Below are positions 15,289 to 24,362 of a stretch of 34,449 bases of DNA, one piece after another. This DNA comes from an uncultured Prevotella sp. GTDB lineage: Bacteria > Bacteroidota > Bacteroidia > Bacteroidales > Bacteroidaceae. The stretch covers positions 1-34,449 of the forward strand of contig CAJOGK010000014.1 of NCBI GenBank assembly GCA_905234145.1. The letters are read 5' to 3'. The translations under genes were made by a program, and so were the position numbers. How positions within the stretch are numbered: the stretch's first letter is position 1; every line of letters starts with the position of its first letter. The notes beneath the pieces were generated by a model, which saw nothing but the letters and a program-made list of their open reading frames with translations, was not told the DNA's origin and did no database searches.

Positions 15289-16230
15289 TTAAAAAAGCTT
15301 GTTTGGATAAATACCCTCATCAACGAGTTGCTTGATGCGGGCAACGGTTGCTTCGCGATCGGCAGCATAAGTAACACCAAACCACTTAGAAGTGGTGTCG
15401 AGCACCTCAACAGTTGCTGTGCCTTCGTTGATGAGCTTGTTGACCATCAGTGGAATGAAGAACTCGGCCTTGAGATTCTCGATGTTCTTTGGATCGCTGA
15501 GGAACTCTTTGAAGTAAGCCTCAGAATACTCGAAGTAATCGGGTGTGAAGCCCCACATGTTCATTGAAACAGGGGTATTATCGGCTACCTCTACCCACTG
15601 GCCTTGCTCGTCCTTAAAGCGGATAGGCTCACTGGCAGCACCTGCGTTAGAGCCATCAGCAGCACAACGTACGATCTCTGTGCGCTCTACAACGGTGGTA
15701 AGATGACCCTTCTCGTTCTTTGAGCAGATACCACGGGCTACGGTACCGTTCTCTGACAGGGTATTGCCTACACGGAAACCTACCATGGCATACTGATTCT
15801 TGGCACCCTCGGGCAGATTAGCCAGGAACTTGCCAATCACCATAAAGGCATCGCGATTATAGAAGTCGTCGCAGTTAATCACACAGAAAGGCTCCTTAAT
15901 CACATCCTTACCCATGAGTACGGCGTGGTTAGTACCCCAAGGCTTCTGGCGACCCTCTGGTACGCTAAAGCCCTCTGGCAGAGCGTCGAGCGCCTGGAAA
16001 CAGAGCTCGCACTTTACCTTACCCTCATACTTGGCGAGAATCTGGGTGCGGAACTGCTCCTCGAAATCCTTACGGATAACCCATACAATCTTGCCGAATC
16101 CAACCTGGATGGCATCGTAGATACTATAGTCCATGATGGTTTCGCCATTGGGACCCAGACCATCGAGCTGCTTTAGGCCACCATAACGGCTACCCATACC
16201 TGCTGCAAGCAGAAATAACGTTGGTTTCAT
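15289..16230 (-). CDS. Sugar-phosphate nucleotidyltransferase-like protein
   Basis: This 313-residue protein has the nucleotidyltransferase N-terminal signature LLAAGMGSRYGGLKQLDGLG (from about residue 7), in which the GxGxR...K pattern binds NTP and Mg. A later VINCDDFYN (about residue 117) holds the metal-binding Asp pair. A WGTNHAVLMG motif near residue 93 corresponds to the G-T-A/N-H nucleotide and sugar-binding loop. Length and motifs suit a single-domain NDP-sugar pyrophosphorylase; there is no left-handed beta-helix acyltransferase domain. The substrate cannot be read from sequence. A close relation to a LicC/GlmU-like uridylyl- or cytidylyltransferase is possible. It is the first gene of a two-gene unit with nrnA. 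Confidence 0.8.
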   Translation of the reverse strand: MKPTLFLLAAGMGSRYGGLKQLDGLGPNGETIMDYSIYDAIQVGFGKIVWVIRKDFEEQFRTQILAKYEGKVKCELCFQALDALPEGFSVPEGRQKPWGTNHAVLMGKDVIKEPFCVINCDDFYNRDAFMVIGKFLANLPEGAKNQYAMVGFRVGNTLSENGTVARGICSKNEKGHLTTVVERTEIVRCAADGSNAGAASEPIRFKDEQGQWVEVADNTPVSMNMWGFTPDYFEYSEAYFKEFLSDPKNIENLKAEFFIPLMVNKLINEGTATVEVLDTTSKWFGVTYAADREATVARIKQLVDEGIYPNKLF

Positions 16231-16266
16231 ATTGCTTTATCAATTAGTTGTTTAACAATTTGCCTG

Positions 16267-16274
16267 CAAAGATA
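16267..16274 (-). promoter_or_regulatory. -7 box of the nucleotidyltransferase-nrnA unit
   Basis: A minus-strand TATCTTTG lies 36 bp before the ATG at 16230. No TTTG stands at the expected distance upstream, so the -33 element is not called. Confidence 0.5.
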
Positions 16275-16304
16275 CAACTTTTTTCCAAGGATATGCATTT
16301 TTTA

Positions 16305-16356
16305 TTCTAAGGAATCAGTGAATTTAGGATTTTTTTACGATGAGAAATCCTTAGAA
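16305..16356 (-). terminator. Hairpin spanning the tamL stop codon
   Basis: TCCTTAGAA (16348-16356) and TTCTAAGGA (16305-16313) form a perfect 9-bp stem. Inside it a second 7-bp pair (AGGATTT/AAATCCT on the minus strand) is possible. The stem includes the tamL TAA, and an A/T-rich stretch follows on the minus strand. The same 9-mer builds the repeat in dsbD. Confidence 0.5.
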
Positions 16357-18783
16357 CGGGTATCCGATGGCAAAGTGCAGGGTTTGTCCATCTTTGAAGC
16401 TACCGATATTGAAATAACCACCCTTCGTATCCCCTTCATCAAGAATCCTTTCCTGAGGGGAGTGGAGTGCGATACCCCAATCGAGACGTAACACGAGGAA
16501 TCCAAGATCGTAGCGCAAGCCGATACCCGTGCCAAGAGCGATATCGTTGAAGAATTCGGATGGCTTGAATTTAGCCTGGTCGCCCCAGAGATCGAATATC
16601 ACCAATAATCCCAGTTGCGTAGGATCGGTTATCTGTTCCAATTCTTCCTTCGAGGTGTGCATAATGTTTCGCAGATTCCAAACGTTGCCGGCATCGACGA
16701 AGGCGGCACCATACAGATTGCCATACAACCGGGTGCGATATTCAAGGTTGGCGATGAGTTTCATTTCACCATTGCGGAAAACGTAATTAAACTGGCGATC
16801 CTTTAGGTGTAAGTCGTTTAATCTACCAGGGCCAACGTCACGCACACCGAAGGCACGGATGCTATTGGCACCACCGGCATAAAACATCTCTGTAAAGGGC
16901 AAATCCTTGCTGTTGCCATAGCTCCAGGCTACACCAGCATTGAGGTGGCCTACGAGTTGAGAGTTGTTTCCTATGCCCCACTTCTTGGTGAAATCAGTTT
17001 CGACACGAAGAAACTGCGAATATTCGGTCTTGAAGAGCGTCTTACCCTTTTCATTGAAGCTACGACCACACAACATATCAAAGAGAGAAACCAGATTGCT
17101 CGCCTCTTCGACAGTGGTTTCCCAGCGGATGGGGTTGTGATATTTTGCGGGACTGGTATAAATATAGGTATAGCGCATCTTGGGCACAAAGTAATCGGCC
17201 ATTGAGCGCACCAGATACATGTTGGTGGCCATGATGGAGTCGAACTTCCATGTGGTACTGTTCTTGAACTGATACTTTACGGAAAGCGGCGAGAACTCGT
17301 GTCGACTCGTTTCCGAGGATTGCCAGCGATAAGTCCACTCGCCCGATACCACGTGCATCTTGTAATATTCCGGTCGATATACGACATCAGCAGATACCTT
17401 TGCTAAAGTGGTAGGGGCAGAATAGAATTTACGACGGATGGGGCGCCCGTTCTTATCCCTGCGAATGCGATCGCTGTTGTAGAAGGGGGCTAAGATGCGA
17501 GGGAACTCAAGCGAGATGTCTGCACCATACTGATAGTTACTGTTTCGCCCATCGCTCGTGTTTTGCCATTGGTAGGAACCATGCAGGTTGATGTCGAGCT
17601 TCTCAGCACCACGAAACAGATTACGTTTGGTGAAACCGATCTTTAACTCTGGTCCGTAGCGGCCATTGGTACGTCCGATGGCATTACCCTCGATATAAAA
17701 ATCGTATGGTTTATCAAACACCAGATTCAATTTTAGGTCAAGGGTATCGGTGTCAGGACGGGGTATAAACTGGAAATCGGTGTTGCTGAACACACCCGTG
17801 GCATTGAGTTTGGAAGTAGACTCTACATAACGGTCGTAAATAAACTCCTGACGAGGACGGATACGCAGATTCCGAATAAGTACCCTAGGGCGTACGGGCA
17901 CGTATTTGCCATTATAATGGAACGTCAGACTACGACGCTTCAGAGAATCGTTGAGTTGTTCGCGCATCGACTTGCGGAACTGAATATCAATCTTGCCTAT
18001 ATACCACTTGTGGAGCGCCTCTGGGGGCAAACCACTGGCTAACTGGAAACGTAACTGACTCTTGTTCTCTATGGCAAAGGTATCGGCCAGATACGAGGCG
18101 TAGTTGGGCGAATAGTAATAATAGCCATTATTACGGAACAGAGTGCTGATACGTGTGCGCTCGCCATCGAGATTAACTAAACTGAAGGGACTACCTTTCT
18201 TAATTAAGCTCTCTTCCTTTGTGGAGTCGATGAGTTGCTTCATCGCAGGGGGGAAGTTGATATAGCTGACACTATCGATGGTGAAGAGCGAATCGATATG
18301 GATCGTGTAGCGCAAACGACTTTTCTTGGGGTTGCGGGTGGCCACAGGCTCGTAGTCGACAGTACTCCTGAAGTAACCATAATTGCGCAGGACGTTCTGG
18401 GCTACAGTAGCGTGAAGGGGCGGATTCACCTGACTCATTAGTACCGGAGGCGTGCCAAAGGTTTTGGTCATCCACTTGGCAAAACCCGAGTTTTTGCCAG
18501 AGTAGCGATTATACACCGACAGATGCCACGACCATGGCAAAGTGTAGTAACTACTGCCAAAGAGCGAATTGTTTGGTTTGGTGGCGAGCGCTACCTCTAC
18601 ATCTTCCTTTGCTTTTGCGAGGTTGTCCTCAAAGATAAGCTCCTTAGGGTCATCAGCGTAGACGATGGGCTTTAAGCCAACAAAGAGCTGATCGTCCTCT
18701 GGAATGTTCTTCGTCATCGAACATGAGGAGAGGAAGATGAGACAACAAATATATGCTAACTTATTTTTTATCACGTTTGTCAT
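16351..18783 (-). CDS. tamL: TamL, lipoprotein-type TamA/BamA-family outer-membrane beta-barrel
   Basis: This protein is 810 residues from the ATG at 18781-18783. That start was chosen because it gives a lipoprotein signal (NKLAYICCLIFLSSC; lipobox LSSC) and a CSMTKNIPEDDQLFVG mature end typical of Bacteroidota TamL; upstream extension lacks a signal. The N-terminal half holds POTRA-like repeats (for example around LRNYGYFRSTVDYE and STLFRNNGYYYYS). The C-terminal half is an Omp85 barrel (KIGFTKRNLFRGAEKLDINLHGSYQW, YAGGANSIRAFGVRDVGPG), ending in GQTLHFAIGYPF with the terminal Phe expected of barrel proteins. TamL pairs with TamB to move or insert envelope components. The gene overlaps tamB by 23 bp. 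Confidence 0.92.
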   Translation of the reverse strand: MTNVIKNKLAYICCLIFLSSCSMTKNIPEDDQLFVGLKPIVYADDPKELIFEDNLAKAKEDVEVALATKPNNSLFGSSYYTLPWSWHLSVYNRYSGKNSGFAKWMTKTFGTPPVLMSQVNPPLHATVAQNVLRNYGYFRSTVDYEPVATRNPKKSRLRYTIHIDSLFTIDSVSYINFPPAMKQLIDSTKEESLIKKGSPFSLVNLDGERTRISTLFRNNGYYYYSPNYASYLADTFAIENKSQLRFQLASGLPPEALHKWYIGKIDIQFRKSMREQLNDSLKRRSLTFHYNGKYVPVRPRVLIRNLRIRPRQEFIYDRYVESTSKLNATGVFSNTDFQFIPRPDTDTLDLKLNLVFDKPYDFYIEGNAIGRTNGRYGPELKIGFTKRNLFRGAEKLDINLHGSYQWQNTSDGRNSNYQYGADISLEFPRILAPFYNSDRIRRDKNGRPIRRKFYSAPTTLAKVSADVVYRPEYYKMHVVSGEWTYRWQSSETSRHEFSPLSVKYQFKNSTTWKFDSIMATNMYLVRSMADYFVPKMRYTYIYTSPAKYHNPIRWETTVEEASNLVSLFDMLCGRSFNEKGKTLFKTEYSQFLRVETDFTKKWGIGNNSQLVGHLNAGVAWSYGNSKDLPFTEMFYAGGANSIRAFGVRDVGPGRLNDLHLKDRQFNYVFRNGEMKLIANLEYRTRLYGNLYGAAFVDAGNVWNLRNIMHTSKEELEQITDPTQLGLLVIFDLWGDQAKFKPSEFFNDIALGTGIGLRYDLGFLVLRLDWGIALHSPQERILDEGDTKGGYFNIGSFKDGQTLHFAIGYPF

Positions 18784-21700
18784 TTGTATTTGTCTTTGTC
18801 TTAAAGCGGAACAAATCCCGCCAGCTATCGAGTTTTTTGCGCCATACGAAACCACCACCATATTCGCTGGTGTAGCCCTCAAGCCAATCGTATGAGTTCT
18901 GCTTGTAGAAAAGCTTCAGGTTCTTGGTACCCTCCATGTTAAGGCGATACTCCATCGACACATTGTCGAAGAATGATTGCTTCTGGCCTTGGGCACTGGC
19001 ACCGGTGGATACTAATCCGCCAATCTCTATCTTCAGTCGGTTATTGAAGAATCGCTTAGAGAACTGGAAGGAGTAGTCGGTAGTCGCATCGCCTGTACTT
19101 GAGACAGAGTTCTCGACACCAATATTAATATCGACGGTTTTCAGTGCAGACCCAGCAATGTGATTGATCTCACTCTGTAGGAAGGCACTGAGTGCTGAGT
19201 TCATAGAGAAATTGCCCGCATTACCGCTATCAAGATACATACCCGTGGTGAGCATCGCTACGGCTATCTTGCTTTGCTCCTCAAGCGACATGGCACTGAG
19301 TTCGCCATTAATCATGTGGTCTTCTGGCGCCTGGATGATAAATCGCAAACCCATATCATTGAGCGTCTTAGTGATTTCTACACCACAATCGAAGGCCACA
19401 CTACGGGTGCCGCCATACTCATCGTTTACGACAGACTTGGTACGCTCTGTAGCCGTAATGTTCAGTTTGGGGTTATAGGGGTCGCCTGTAAACTCTACAT
19501 AGCTGCCTTCTTTTACATGGAAGGTCTTAAGCGGAATGACAGGCAGAGAGTATTTCATGTTGCCACTGGTCAGGGTGTATTTACCCTTGAGATCGATGCC
19601 CTCGGAATTATAGCGCATGCGGAGGTCGCCACCACCAATAAGATCGACATAGTTCGTACGCTCTGTATTCAGGTTGCAGAGGATATGGGCTCCTTGCGAG
19701 ATATTGATGCTGAGATCAGCCTCGAAGCCTGTAGGCATGGGGCGCGTTTCGATGACTACCAAAGAGTCGCTGAAATCAGTAAACTTTACCAGTTCGTCGA
19801 GACGATTATCTGTAGAGAGGGGCGAGTCGAGCAATAGGTAGGTCATATCGGTAGTGCCAAGCACGTCTAAGCGACCACGCATCTTCAGTTGCTCTAATGG
19901 TCCTTGCATGCGTGCCAAGAAGTTGACGTATGCCTTACCCCAGGCGATGCTCTTGGCCTCTTGCTTGGAATTGATAAGCAGGAGGTTACGGGCTCGCATA
20001 CGCATATCCATCGTGATACGATTCATATTAGAGAAGTCGACGTTACCCATGAGGATGAGAGGCTCGTCGTTGTAGGCATAGAGACCGAGATTCTCAATAA
20101 GAAGTTTGGAATCGACCAAGCGAACGGGGTCGTTGTCGAAGCGCATCTTTACACCGTATGGCTCACTCACAAGATAGGCATCTTCTACGAAGATTTCGCC
20201 ATCGATATCTGGATGAACGGTTGTGCCTTTAATATTGAATTCTCCCTCGCCAAAGCCCTGAAGTCCTACAATCTGATCAGGCACAAAACCATTGGCTATC
20301 GATAATGGGAAGTGCGTCATCTTAAAGATGGCATCGATACTTCCTTCGCCCTCGTTTTGGCAATTTCCTGTAAGCAAACCGAACTCCTCTTCGTCGAGCA
20401 TCAGGCGCGCTTCGATGGCGTGGGTATTGTCCTCTTTCATCATGTAAACCAACTCAGTGCTGATGTTGCCGATGGGTGAGCCTTCGTAGGTCATATTCTG
20501 TACGGCCATATCCGAGGCCACAGAGATATGGCTTTCAGGGTCTTGCAGAATATGGAAGTCGCCATTGAGCTTACCTGTAAGCCTGGGGAGGTAAGGCAAC
20601 ACGGAGGTGATTTCTTTCAGGTCGAGACGATTCACACTCAGCGTTACATCTTGCAGCATGGTGGAATCCTGATTCTCGGTATAGATTTTTACACCAGTCT
20701 TGTCATCGGCTATCAGGTCGATTTTTGCTTGTATCTTCTTATCCCTTCCTAAGAAGATGAAATTGTCTTTGTTCAGATTAAACTCCTTGTATCCGATGGT
20801 GGGGCGCTCTGGCATCAGCTTAAAGCGGAGCCCATTGTCTTCCCTTTCAACGGTAGCACCCAAACGTACACCCATACGACCTTTGTCATCGTAGTAGCGC
20901 AAGCCACCCAGCAAGCCGTGCTCATGTAAATGACCATCCAAGAGGGCATTAAACACAAACTGAGGGTTACGCTTGTTGTTGCGTATCTGAGCCTGATAAG
21001 TAAGGCGCTCACCTTTTTGCGTCAGGTTCAGACGAATGGTGTCGATACGTGTGCTGTCGTAATTCAAAGAATAGAGGTGGCTCGTAGCATTCACACCAGA
21101 TTCTGGTGAGGTGGTCATGTCGAGCAGCAAATCGTTAAATGTAATATCGCTGGTGCGAAGCAGGTTAGCGATAGGGTTGTTGTGCTTACTCTCAACGTGC
21201 AACTTCATCGTAGGCAGCAATTGCTTTAAAGCAGGTTGGTCGATATTGTTGTTGTTGTATTGTGCTATGATAGAGTTGTTGAGGGTGGTAATTTGCTTTA
21301 GCAACTTCTCATAACCACCACTGCCATCTAGTTTTACGATGAAGTCGCCACTTTGGGCACGAACATAGGTGGTATCAGGATTTGTTTTGAGCAAGATACC
21401 AATACGTTCCGGGTAGTATTTTTTCTTCTCGTCTTGAATCATGATGTCGCCAATCAGTCCACTCACCTTATGGGTGGCCTTCAGGTCGCTACTGATGTCG
21501 ATATCGCCTTTGAAGCCTACAACGAGGGTATCGTTTACCAAGCGCAATCTGAAGAGGTCGGCTTTGGCAAGGTCGGCACTGAGCTTGCCTTCCAAACGAT
21601 GGGGGTCGAGCAAGGCATCGATACCTATCGTGCCATTCAACAATTGATTGTGCCCTGTTATACTGGCTTGTCCTCTGCCATCGTGTAAATCTGCCTTAGC

Positions 21701-23389
21701 GGTAAGGTCTTTCAGCTGTACCCTACCATATTGCAATAAATCGATATTGGTATCTGCTACAAGGTGACTCTTATTGGATAGGAAATTGGTGCCATAGCCT
21801 TTAGCTCTTATATCAGCAGTAAGATGGTAGAGCGAATCTTTTGGCATGAAGTGGTGCAGATTCAGTTGCCGGATACTGATATCGGCATTATAGCTCATCA
21901 GGTCGATGACCATATCGCCCTTGGCATTCCTAGGGATGGTAGCTTCGGCTTTGGCCTTTACGATACCTTCTCCTTCATGGGCAGTAAGATTTGTAGCGTA
22001 TTTGTTGCCATCTATTTTCATTGTGCCATCGAGGGTGATGCCTTGTGGGATGCGGTAAGCCTTCATCAGTGAGGGATCGGCTAGTGCGAGTAGGAAGTTG
22101 ATGTCTTGGGCTTTGGTGTCAATATTCAGGTCGGCTTTCAGATTCTGCATGTCGCTGAGATGCTCTGCGGTTCCATTGATGGTCATACGGAAGGCTGTAA
22201 GCAGAGAGATGTTAAGACCAGTGAAGTCCATCTGTTGCATATTGCCGTTGATGGAACCTAAGATGTGGAGCGGGTGGTTGGGATAATGCTGTATGAAGTT
22301 CTGAGGCATATCGCCTAAGAAACTCATTAGGTCTTGCTTGCCTATCTGGGCATTCAGGCGCACCATCATCTGACCAGGATTTTGTTCGTCAGCTATATTA
22401 AAGTCGAGGTCTGTTTCTGTATAGATATCAGAGTCTGGTGTCCGCATTTTTAACTCTTTCAACTGGATGTTGTTAAAGGTGGAATCGAGGCGGATACTTC
22501 CAGAAACATGGGTGAAGTCGATACCACATTTCTCTTTCATGGCACCCTCCTTGATGTGAAGTGTAAGTCCTTCTGACGAAAAACGGAAAGAGTCAGCTTT
22601 CAGATTGATGTCGCTCATGGCGATGTGGTTATAGTCGAAGCCCTTTACTTCAGGCATCCAGCGGATGTCGTAATTCATTTTACCTCCCTTCCAGTCGAGA
22701 TTCTTCACCTTATAAATACTATTGCCGATGTCGATGATGGTCTCATGGGCTACGGCATGTCCCATATAGGTTGCCACGTTGAGTGTGTCACCAGGTAGGT
22801 GGAGCGTAAGACTGGTTTTGCTGAAACTGAGGCTATCAGCATTGATAATCCATTTTGCGGTAGAGGTGGTCGTGTCTACAGCTGCCGTATCGCTCAAGGC
22901 GATATCGAGACAGGCATCAGATAGTCGTGCACCGTTTACTTCTGCTGTTTCTGCATCAAGGTCGATACCTTTCGATGCAAGCCATAATTCATTAAGATTG
23001 GCTTTGATTCTTAGATCACTGATAAAGCCATTGGTATTGATTTTGGCTTCATGAAGCGATAGCTCGTCGATAATGACCTTCTTGCTGAATAAGGGCAGTA
23101 ATCTTACGTTGGCCACCAGTTTCTTTACATCGGCAATCGTATCTTTTACCTGAGGCAGGGAGTCGTTCTGATGCAACATTCTGAAACCATCCATGCCCAA
23201 ATCGAGCGGAAACTCCAGATTGACGTGCTCAATGGTAATCTCCATGCCTGTTTTCTCTGAAGCAATAGCTGCTACTTTCTTCACCGCCCAATTCTGGATG
23301 GGTGGTAAATAAAGCAGTGCGGCGAGTATCATTATCAGCAGAATGGGCGATAACACCGCTATGCCTATCCACTTGAGCACTTTTTTCAT
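18761..23389 (-). CDS. tamB: TamB, AsmA-like translocation and assembly module protein
   Basis: This is a 1542-residue protein from ATG 23387-23389; the upstream in-frame extension would run back through the promoter, so MKKVLKWIGIAV is the start. An N-terminal membrane anchor (about residues 6-30) is followed by an AsmA-like region (PIQNWAVKKVAAIASEKTGMEITI) and a very long repetitive beta-rich body, expected to form a lipid-conducting groove across the periplasm. The C-terminal DUF490/TamB domain has GDPYNPKLNITATERT and ends in DYSFQFSKRFFNNRLKIEIGG, the strand-rich part that engages the TamA/TamL barrel. Proposed roles in other bacteria are phospholipid transport to the outer membrane and barrel assembly. 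It has its own canonical promoter and overlaps tamL. Confidence 0.93.
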   Translation of the reverse strand: MKKVLKWIGIAVLSPILLIMILAALLYLPPIQNWAVKKVAAIASEKTGMEITIEHVNLEFPLDLGMDGFRMLHQNDSLPQVKDTIADVKKLVANVRLLPLFSKKVIIDELSLHEAKINTNGFISDLRIKANLNELWLASKGIDLDAETAEVNGARLSDACLDIALSDTAAVDTTTSTAKWIINADSLSFSKTSLTLHLPGDTLNVATYMGHAVAHETIIDIGNSIYKVKNLDWKGGKMNYDIRWMPEVKGFDYNHIAMSDINLKADSFRFSSEGLTLHIKEGAMKEKCGIDFTHVSGSIRLDSTFNNIQLKELKMRTPDSDIYTETDLDFNIADEQNPGQMMVRLNAQIGKQDLMSFLGDMPQNFIQHYPNHPLHILGSINGNMQQMDFTGLNISLLTAFRMTINGTAEHLSDMQNLKADLNIDTKAQDINFLLALADPSLMKAYRIPQGITLDGTMKIDGNKYATNLTAHEGEGIVKAKAEATIPRNAKGDMVIDLMSYNADISIRQLNLHHFMPKDSLYHLTADIRAKGYGTNFLSNKSHLVADTNIDLLQYGRVQLKDLTAKADLHDGRGQASITGHNQLLNGTIGIDALLDPHRLEGKLSADLAKADLFRLRLVNDTLVVGFKGDIDISSDLKATHKVSGLIGDIMIQDEKKKYYPERIGILLKTNPDTTYVRAQSGDFIVKLDGSGGYEKLLKQITTLNNSIIAQYNNNNIDQPALKQLLPTMKLHVESKHNNPIANLLRTSDITFNDLLLDMTTSPESGVNATSHLYSLNYDSTRIDTIRLNLTQKGERLTYQAQIRNNKRNPQFVFNALLDGHLHEHGLLGGLRYYDDKGRMGVRLGATVEREDNGLRFKLMPERPTIGYKEFNLNKDNFIFLGRDKKIQAKIDLIADDKTGVKIYTENQDSTMLQDVTLSVNRLDLKEITSVLPYLPRLTGKLNGDFHILQDPESHISVASDMAVQNMTYEGSPIGNISTELVYMMKEDNTHAIEARLMLDEEEFGLLTGNCQNEGEGSIDAIFKMTHFPLSIANGFVPDQIVGLQGFGEGEFNIKGTTVHPDIDGEIFVEDAYLVSEPYGVKMRFDNDPVRLVDSKLLIENLGLYAYNDEPLILMGNVDFSNMNRITMDMRMRARNLLLINSKQEAKSIAWGKAYVNFLARMQGPLEQLKMRGRLDVLGTTDMTYLLLDSPLSTDNRLDELVKFTDFSDSLVVIETRPMPTGFEADLSINISQGAHILCNLNTERTNYVDLIGGGDLRMRYNSEGIDLKGKYTLTSGNMKYSLPVIPLKTFHVKEGSYVEFTGDPYNPKLNITATERTKSVVNDEYGGTRSVAFDCGVEITKTLNDMGLRFIIQAPEDHMINGELSAMSLEEQSKIAVAMLTTGMYLDSGNAGNFSMNSALSAFLQSEINHIAGSALKTVDINIGVENSVSSTGDATTDYSFQFSKRFFNNRLKIEIGGLVSTGASAQGQKQSFFDNVSMEYRLNMEGTKNLKLFYKQNSYDWLEGYTSEYGGGFVWRKKLDSWRDLFRFKTKTNTNDKRDKK

Positions 23390-23411
23390 CTTCAGTAATG
23401 AAATGACGCTG

Positions 23412-23444
23412 CAAATATACAATAAATCTCTGAGAAATTGCAAA
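23412..23444 (-). promoter_or_regulatory. Promoter of tamB-tamL
   Basis: A minus-strand TATATTTG -7 box (23412-23419) has TTTG (23441-23444) 21 bp upstream. The -33 begins only 10 bp beyond the stop codon of the CapA-like gene, so tamBL can be read independently of the long operon before it. The leader is about 15-20 nt. Confidence 0.8.
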
Positions 23445-23453
23445 AACCTCGGA

Positions 23454-24362
23454 TTATTTTACGATGTAGGGGGTACATTGGCGTATTTCCACGGGTATAG
23501 TTTCTGTTTCCATGCTATCTTTCCTGACACGCAAGCGCACCATACAGGCTTTGGTATTGATAGGTTTTTGCTGGTCGAAGATAAAGTTGCCGATGCTGTA
23601 ATAAATCTGATGACCATGAAAATCCTCGATGGTTTGCAGGGTGTGGGTATGATGACATACCAGTACATCAGCCCCTGCCATCACTAGTAAGTGGGCCTCG
23701 TGGCGCTGAAGGGGTACAGGTATTAAGGTGTGTTCGCCTCCCCAATGGAGCGATACGATGATGACAGCTGTAGAATCAGCTTGTCGCAGTTGGTGTACGC
23801 GATTCAAGAGTGAATCCATGGGTTCCTGACTCACTGATGGTTTTTCTGGTAGATAGGCGAAGTTTTCAAGAGCCAGACGAAGCGAGGGTACTAACCATAC
23901 TTTTCTTGGCTCGTCTGCCAATAGAACAGGTGTTGAGGCTTCTTCCATCGTTTTGCCAGCACCGATGGGAATCATCCCTGCATGAAGGATGTTTTGACGG
24001 GTATCAAGCAATCCCTCTCGTCCTTGGTCGATAGAATGGTTATTAGCCAGATTCAGGTGGGTGATACCACGCTGCTTGAGGGCATAGAGCCATTCAGGTT
24101 CGGCCCTGAAGATAAATTGCTTGAAGACGGGGGCCTGGATCTTTGTTGCGGGGCATTCCAGATTGCCTACCACGACTTGTGCAGAACGAAACACGGAGTC
24201 GACCCCTTCTGAAAACAGATGGTCGACTCCATGATGTTCTATCACACGCCTCACACCACGATCCAATAAAATATCGCCCGTGAGTACGATGTCTAAACTA
24301 TCAGCAGCTTGTGCCGATAGACTTATCATACTAGCAACCAGAGCTATAGAAAAACTCTTCAT
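23454..24362 (-). CDS. Exported CapA/PgsA-family phosphoesterase-like protein
   Basis: This 302-residue protein has a signal peptide (MKSFSIALVASMISLSAQAA). The rest is a CapA/PGA_cap domain of the calcineurin-like metallophosphoesterase superfamily, with motifs in order: LTGDILLDRGV (Asp30), VGNLECPA, LNLANNHSIDQGREG, SLHWGGEH and VCHHTHTLQ, then YYSIGNFIFDQ. These keep the metal-binding Asp, Asn and His residues. In Bacillus and others this family takes part in poly-gamma-glutamate synthesis; many Bacteroidota members have no known substrate and no capBC neighbour, as here. It overlaps the DUF3160 gene by 32 bp; the in-frame Met at 24329 would remove the overlap but lose half of the signal peptide. 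Confidence 0.82.
   Translation of the reverse strand: MKSFSIALVASMISLSAQAADSLDIVLTGDILLDRGVRRVIEHHGVDHLFSEGVDSVFRSAQVVVGNLECPATKIQAPVFKQFIFRAEPEWLYALKQRGITHLNLANNHSIDQGREGLLDTRQNILHAGMIPIGAGKTMEEASTPVLLADEPRKVWLVPSLRLALENFAYLPEKPSVSQEPMDSLLNRVHQLRQADSTAVIIVSLHWGGEHTLIPVPLQRHEAHLLVMAGADVLVCHHTHTLQTIEDFHGHQIYYSIGNFIFDQQKPINTKACMVRLRVRKDSMETETIPVEIRQCTPYIVK

Noticed and set aside
18784..18882. Upstream extension of TamL to 843 residues
   Set aside because: The extension lies inside tamB and would bury the lipoprotein signal that begins at 18783.
23390..23443. Upstream extension of TamB
   Set aside because: It would run through the -7 and -33 elements of the tamB promoter.
23454..24362. Poly-gamma-glutamate capsule operon
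   Set aside because: Only a CapA-like gene is present; no CapB, CapC or ligase gene is nearby.
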